A stretch of 64,000 nucleotides of DNA from Streptomyces sp. CMB-StM0423 (lineage in GTDB: Bacteria > Actinomycetota > Actinomycetes > Streptomycetales > Streptomycetaceae), in contig NZ_CP025407.1 in the NCBI RefSeq assembly GCF_002847285.1, forward strand, positions 5,583,001 through 5,647,000, given 5' to 3'. Made by a program: the position numbers and the translations under genes. The stretch's first letter is position 1. Each line of letters starts with the position of its first letter. Below, piece by piece: positions 62,016 to 64,000 of the stretch. Under the pieces are notes generated by a model, which ran no database searches, had not been told where the DNA came from, and saw only the letters and a program-made list of their open reading frames with translations.

Positions 62016-62612
62016 TCAGGCGACGCCCAGCGCCGCCCGTCCCGCGAGGACCACGGCGGTGTGCCGCGCGACCCGCCCGCCCAGGTGCTCGGCGGTCGCG
62101 ATGTCGGCCTTGTGCACCGCGTCGGTGCCCAGGTCGCCCATGGTGGCCGCGGCGGCGCCGTTGAAGTAGCCGAGGCGGTTGAGGTCGTTCTCGCTCTCGT
62201 GGCTGAGGTGCCAGCCGGGCGCGAGGCCGAGGTTGACCCAGTGCATCTGGTGCTGGGCGGCGAGGGTCGCGAAGTACCCGAGGGTGATGTGCTTGTCGCC
62301 GGCCTTGCACGACGAGTGCGTGAAGCCCGCCCCGATCTTGTCCTTCCAGGACTGCTTCGACCAGCGCGTGCTGGTCGACTCGGCGAAGACGTGGAACGCG
62401 CCGGAGGCGGAGCCCATGAGCGTCGGCGCCCCGAACACGATGGCGTCCGCGGCGTCCAGCGTCTCCCAGTCGCCGTCCTGCATCTCCTCGACGAGCACCA
62501 TGGCCACCGTGCCGCCCGCCGCCTCGGCGCCGGCCCTGACGGCCTCCGCCAGCACGTGGGTGTGTCCGCGGCGCGAGTGGTAGGCGATCGCGATGCTGGG
62601 TGACGTGTCCAT
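62016..62612 (-). CDS. Flavodoxin-family NAD(P)H:quinone reductase (WrbA-like)
   Basis: A 198-residue flavodoxin-fold protein: FMN phosphate loop SIAIAYHSRRGHTHVLAEAV, then VFGAPTLMGSASGAFHVFAE and GAGFTHSSCKAGDKHITLGY. Two-electron reduction of quinones is the likely role. The gene precedes the CGNR gene on the same strand (67 bp apart) and may share the regulatory unit. GGGGGAA lies about 8 bases before the ATG. Confidence 0.88.
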   Translation of the reverse strand: MDTSPSIAIAYHSRRGHTHVLAEAVRAGAEAAGGTVAMVLVEEMQDGDWETLDAADAIVFGAPTLMGSASGAFHVFAESTSTRWSKQSWKDKIGAGFTHSSCKAGDKHITLGYFATLAAQHQMHWVNLGLAPGWHLSHESENDLNRLGYFNGAAAATMGDLGTDAVHKADIATAEHLGGRVARHTAVVLAGRAALGVA

Positions 62613-62750
62613 CGAGTGGTTCCCCCGTTACCGGTCCATGGCCGATGCCTTAAAGGGCCAGGATCGGGCCGGGAGGTTGGCCGAGACTAACCCCTGACTT
62701 GACGCCCACTTGGCGCGGCGGCGCGCGGGGAAGGGGGCGGTCCCGGCCGC

Positions 62751-63752
62751 TCATCCGTGGCCGCTCTCGTAGTGCGCGCGGAGGAGGTCCAAACCCCAGT
62801 CGTGGCGCGTGTGGCGCCATACGGAGTGGGCGTGGTTGCCGTCGTCCTGGGTGTTGTCGTACTCGACGAGGAAGTCGGGGGCGCGTACGCAGTAGTAGTG
62901 CCGGTCGCCCGGGGCGAGGCCGCCGGCCCAGGCGAAGGAGAGCCGCTCCAGGCCCCCGGCCACGGTGTCCGACCAGCATGCGCGCGCGTACTCCTCGGGT
63001 GCCCGGGCCAGGTAGCGGCGGACCAGGCGCTCCAGCAGCGCTTGCTGGGCGGGTGTCATGGCCGCGTACGGCAGGCCCGGCGGCAGCAGGTCCGGGTCGG
63101 CGAAGGGGTCGGCGCGGGTGAGGATGTCGTCCGGGGGCTCCGCCGCGTAGACCGCCGTGCTGCGGGCGGCGGTGTCCAGGTCCGTGACCAGTTCCCGGGC
63201 CAGGTCCTCCTCGGGGCCCAGCAGCCGCCCTGCCCGCGGTCCCGAGGTGACCAGCGCGGGCTCGGAGCCGACGAAGTGCGGGGTCACCCGCAGCCCGGCG
63301 GGCGTGATCAGCACGTGTACGGCCAGGTGGTGGCCGTTCATCCGCCAGCCCCACGGTCCTTCGCCGTCCGGGTCGCCGAGCAGCCGCAGCCAGTAGCGGT
63401 CGGGCCCGGGGCGGCCGACCAGCTCGCGGCGGTGGCGCTCCACCTCGATCGCCCCGGCCGCCAGCCGCCCGCCGTGCGCGCTGTGCGCCGCGGCGAGCAG
63501 CGCGTCGACGGCCGCGCGCTGGTCGCCGTCCAGCTCCTCGGTGGACAGGCCGGGGCGGGGTCCTGGCACGTACGTCCACTCGCGCAGCTCGGGCGCGTCC
63601 AGCCGGGCGGGCCCGGCGCGCAGCTCCCGCACCTGCTCGGGCGCCAGCACCGACAGCAGCGCCTGCGCGGCCTCCCGCATCCGCGCCGCGGTCGCCGGCG
63701 CGCCGGCTTGCCCCGTCCCGGCTGCCGCCGCTGTTCCGTCGGACCCGCCCAC
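62751..63752 (-). CDS. DUF3500-family protein
   Basis: A 333-residue protein of the DUF3500 family with no known function. Conserved segments: WGWRMNGHHLAVHVLIT, HFVGSEPALVTSGPRAGRLL and DRHYYCVRAPDFLVEYDNTQ, the last followed by NHAHSVWRHTRHDWG. The many His, Asp and Trp residues suggest a metal-dependent or carbohydrate-active enzyme. There is no signal peptide. GTG at 63752 follows AGGAGGAA. It is 138 bp upstream of the WrbA-like gene on the same strand. Confidence 0.82.
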   Translation of the reverse strand: MGGSDGTAAAAGTGQAGAPATAARMREAAQALLSVLAPEQVRELRAGPARLDAPELREWTYVPGPRPGLSTEELDGDQRAAVDALLAAAHSAHGGRLAAGAIEVERHRRELVGRPGPDRYWLRLLGDPDGEGPWGWRMNGHHLAVHVLITPAGLRVTPHFVGSEPALVTSGPRAGRLLGPEEDLARELVTDLDTAARSTAVYAAEPPDDILTRADPFADPDLLPPGLPYAAMTPAQQALLERLVRRYLARAPEEYARACWSDTVAGGLERLSFAWAGGLAPGDRHYYCVRAPDFLVEYDNTQDDGNHAHSVWRHTRHDWGLDLLRAHYESGHG

Positions 63753-63774
63753 CCGTTCCTCCTGCCCGTCACAC

Positions 63775-63803
63775 GGTCACCGGGGGCGGCGCCCCCGGTG
63801 ACC
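63775..63803 (-). terminator. 13-bp stem terminator of the lectin gene
   Basis: GGTCACCGGGGGC (63775-63787) pairs exactly with 63791-63803 around a GGC loop. It follows the end of the lectin gene (63839) on the minus strand. Confidence 0.75.
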
Positions 63804-63838
63804 CATGGTGCAGTACGCGCGCTGCGCGCGGGCGGGGC

Positions 63839-64000
63839 TCACGCCGCGTTGAGCGTCCACTTCTGGTTGGCGCCGCCCGTACACGACCAGATCTGCGTCT
63901 TCGTGCCGTCCGCGGAGGTGTTGCCCGTGACGTCGAGGCACTTCCCCGAGCCCGCCCCCACGACGTCGTGGGTCACGGGATCGTACGACCACTGCTGCGC
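63839..64000 (-). CDS. Ricin-type beta-trefoil lectin domain, C-terminal end only
   Basis: 53 residues before the stop codon, cut by the right edge. SGKCLDVTGNTSADGTKTQI, then WSCTGGANQKWTL gives the QxW motif of a CBM13/RICIN repeat. Such domains are usually attached to secreted glycoside hydrolases or proteases; the catalytic part lies outside the window. Confidence 0.8.
   Translation of the reverse strand, partial: AQQWSYDPVTHDVVGAGSGKCLDVTGNTSADGTKTQIWSCTGGANQKWTLNAA

Overview
The window is very GC-rich (roughly 70 to 75 percent by eye). Almost every gene has strong G/C bias at the third codon position, GTG starts are frequent, and the gene families are typical of Streptomyces: DUF397 with XRE-DUF5753 and an RsbW-like ATPase, a BTAD/SARP regulator, CsoR-type copper control, S37 and M28 exopeptidases, and polyphosphate glucokinase. 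It reads as chromosomal sequence of a Streptomyces-like actinomycete. I see no rRNA, tRNA, CRISPR array, insertion sequence or prophage. Accessory character comes from regulator-flanked catabolic and efflux modules.

Layout. 1-7.9 kb: a phosphatase-like gene cut by the left edge, an agmatinase-family ureohydrolase, a WhiJ-type trio (XRE, DUF397, anti-sigma-like ATPase) and a very large fused ABC exporter. 8-13.2 kb: a secreted S37 aminopeptidase, a LysR/DMT-exporter pair and a lipoprotein/secreted-protein pair of unknown function. 13.4-20.1 kb: a sugar-type catabolic region (two TIM-barrel isomerases, a MarR-GNAT fusion, a LacI regulator, a Gfo/Idh/MocA dehydrogenase and a DUF993 protein). 20.2-25.3 kb: a DUF937-like protein, a RecD2-type helicase, citrate synthase and a lone CopZ under a CsoR-type operator. 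25.4-36.8 kb: TetR/MMPL efflux, a small HTH protein, methylmalonate-semialdehyde dehydrogenase, a vWA lipoprotein, PucR, DedA and an APC permease. 36.9-46.9 kb: an Mrr-like nuclease, a Gly/Phe-rich membrane protein, a cupin, a polysaccharide deacetylase, an M50 protease with CBS domains, PanD, YceI/MarR, an M28 aminopeptidase and polyphosphate glucokinase. 47-57.8 kb: a BCCT transporter, an MMPL-histidine kinase-response regulator operon, an S1 protease homologue lacking its serine, an alpha/beta hydrolase, a BTAD regulator and an FMN-binding split-barrel protein. 57.9-64 kb: an MmgE/PrpD-aminotransferase-HAD-CGNR series, a WrbA-like flavoprotein, a DUF3500 protein and the end of a ricin-type lectin gene.

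How the genes work together. The best-supported circuit is the LacI module. The 12-bp dyad just upstream of the Gfo/Idh/MocA-DUF993-isomerase operon recurs, with one mismatch, in the same orientation and at the same distance from the start codon of a cupin gene 23 kb away. Several divergent pairs carry dyads fitting autoregulation: TetR/MMPL (two 20-bp copies), MarR/YceI (two copies), MarR-GNAT and the CGNR operon. The most unusual single genes are the S1 protease with Ser replaced by Thr and no propeptide, the polysaccharide deacetylase whose signal peptide lies out of frame with its ATG, and the fused ABC exporter whose degenerate residues all map to one ATP site.
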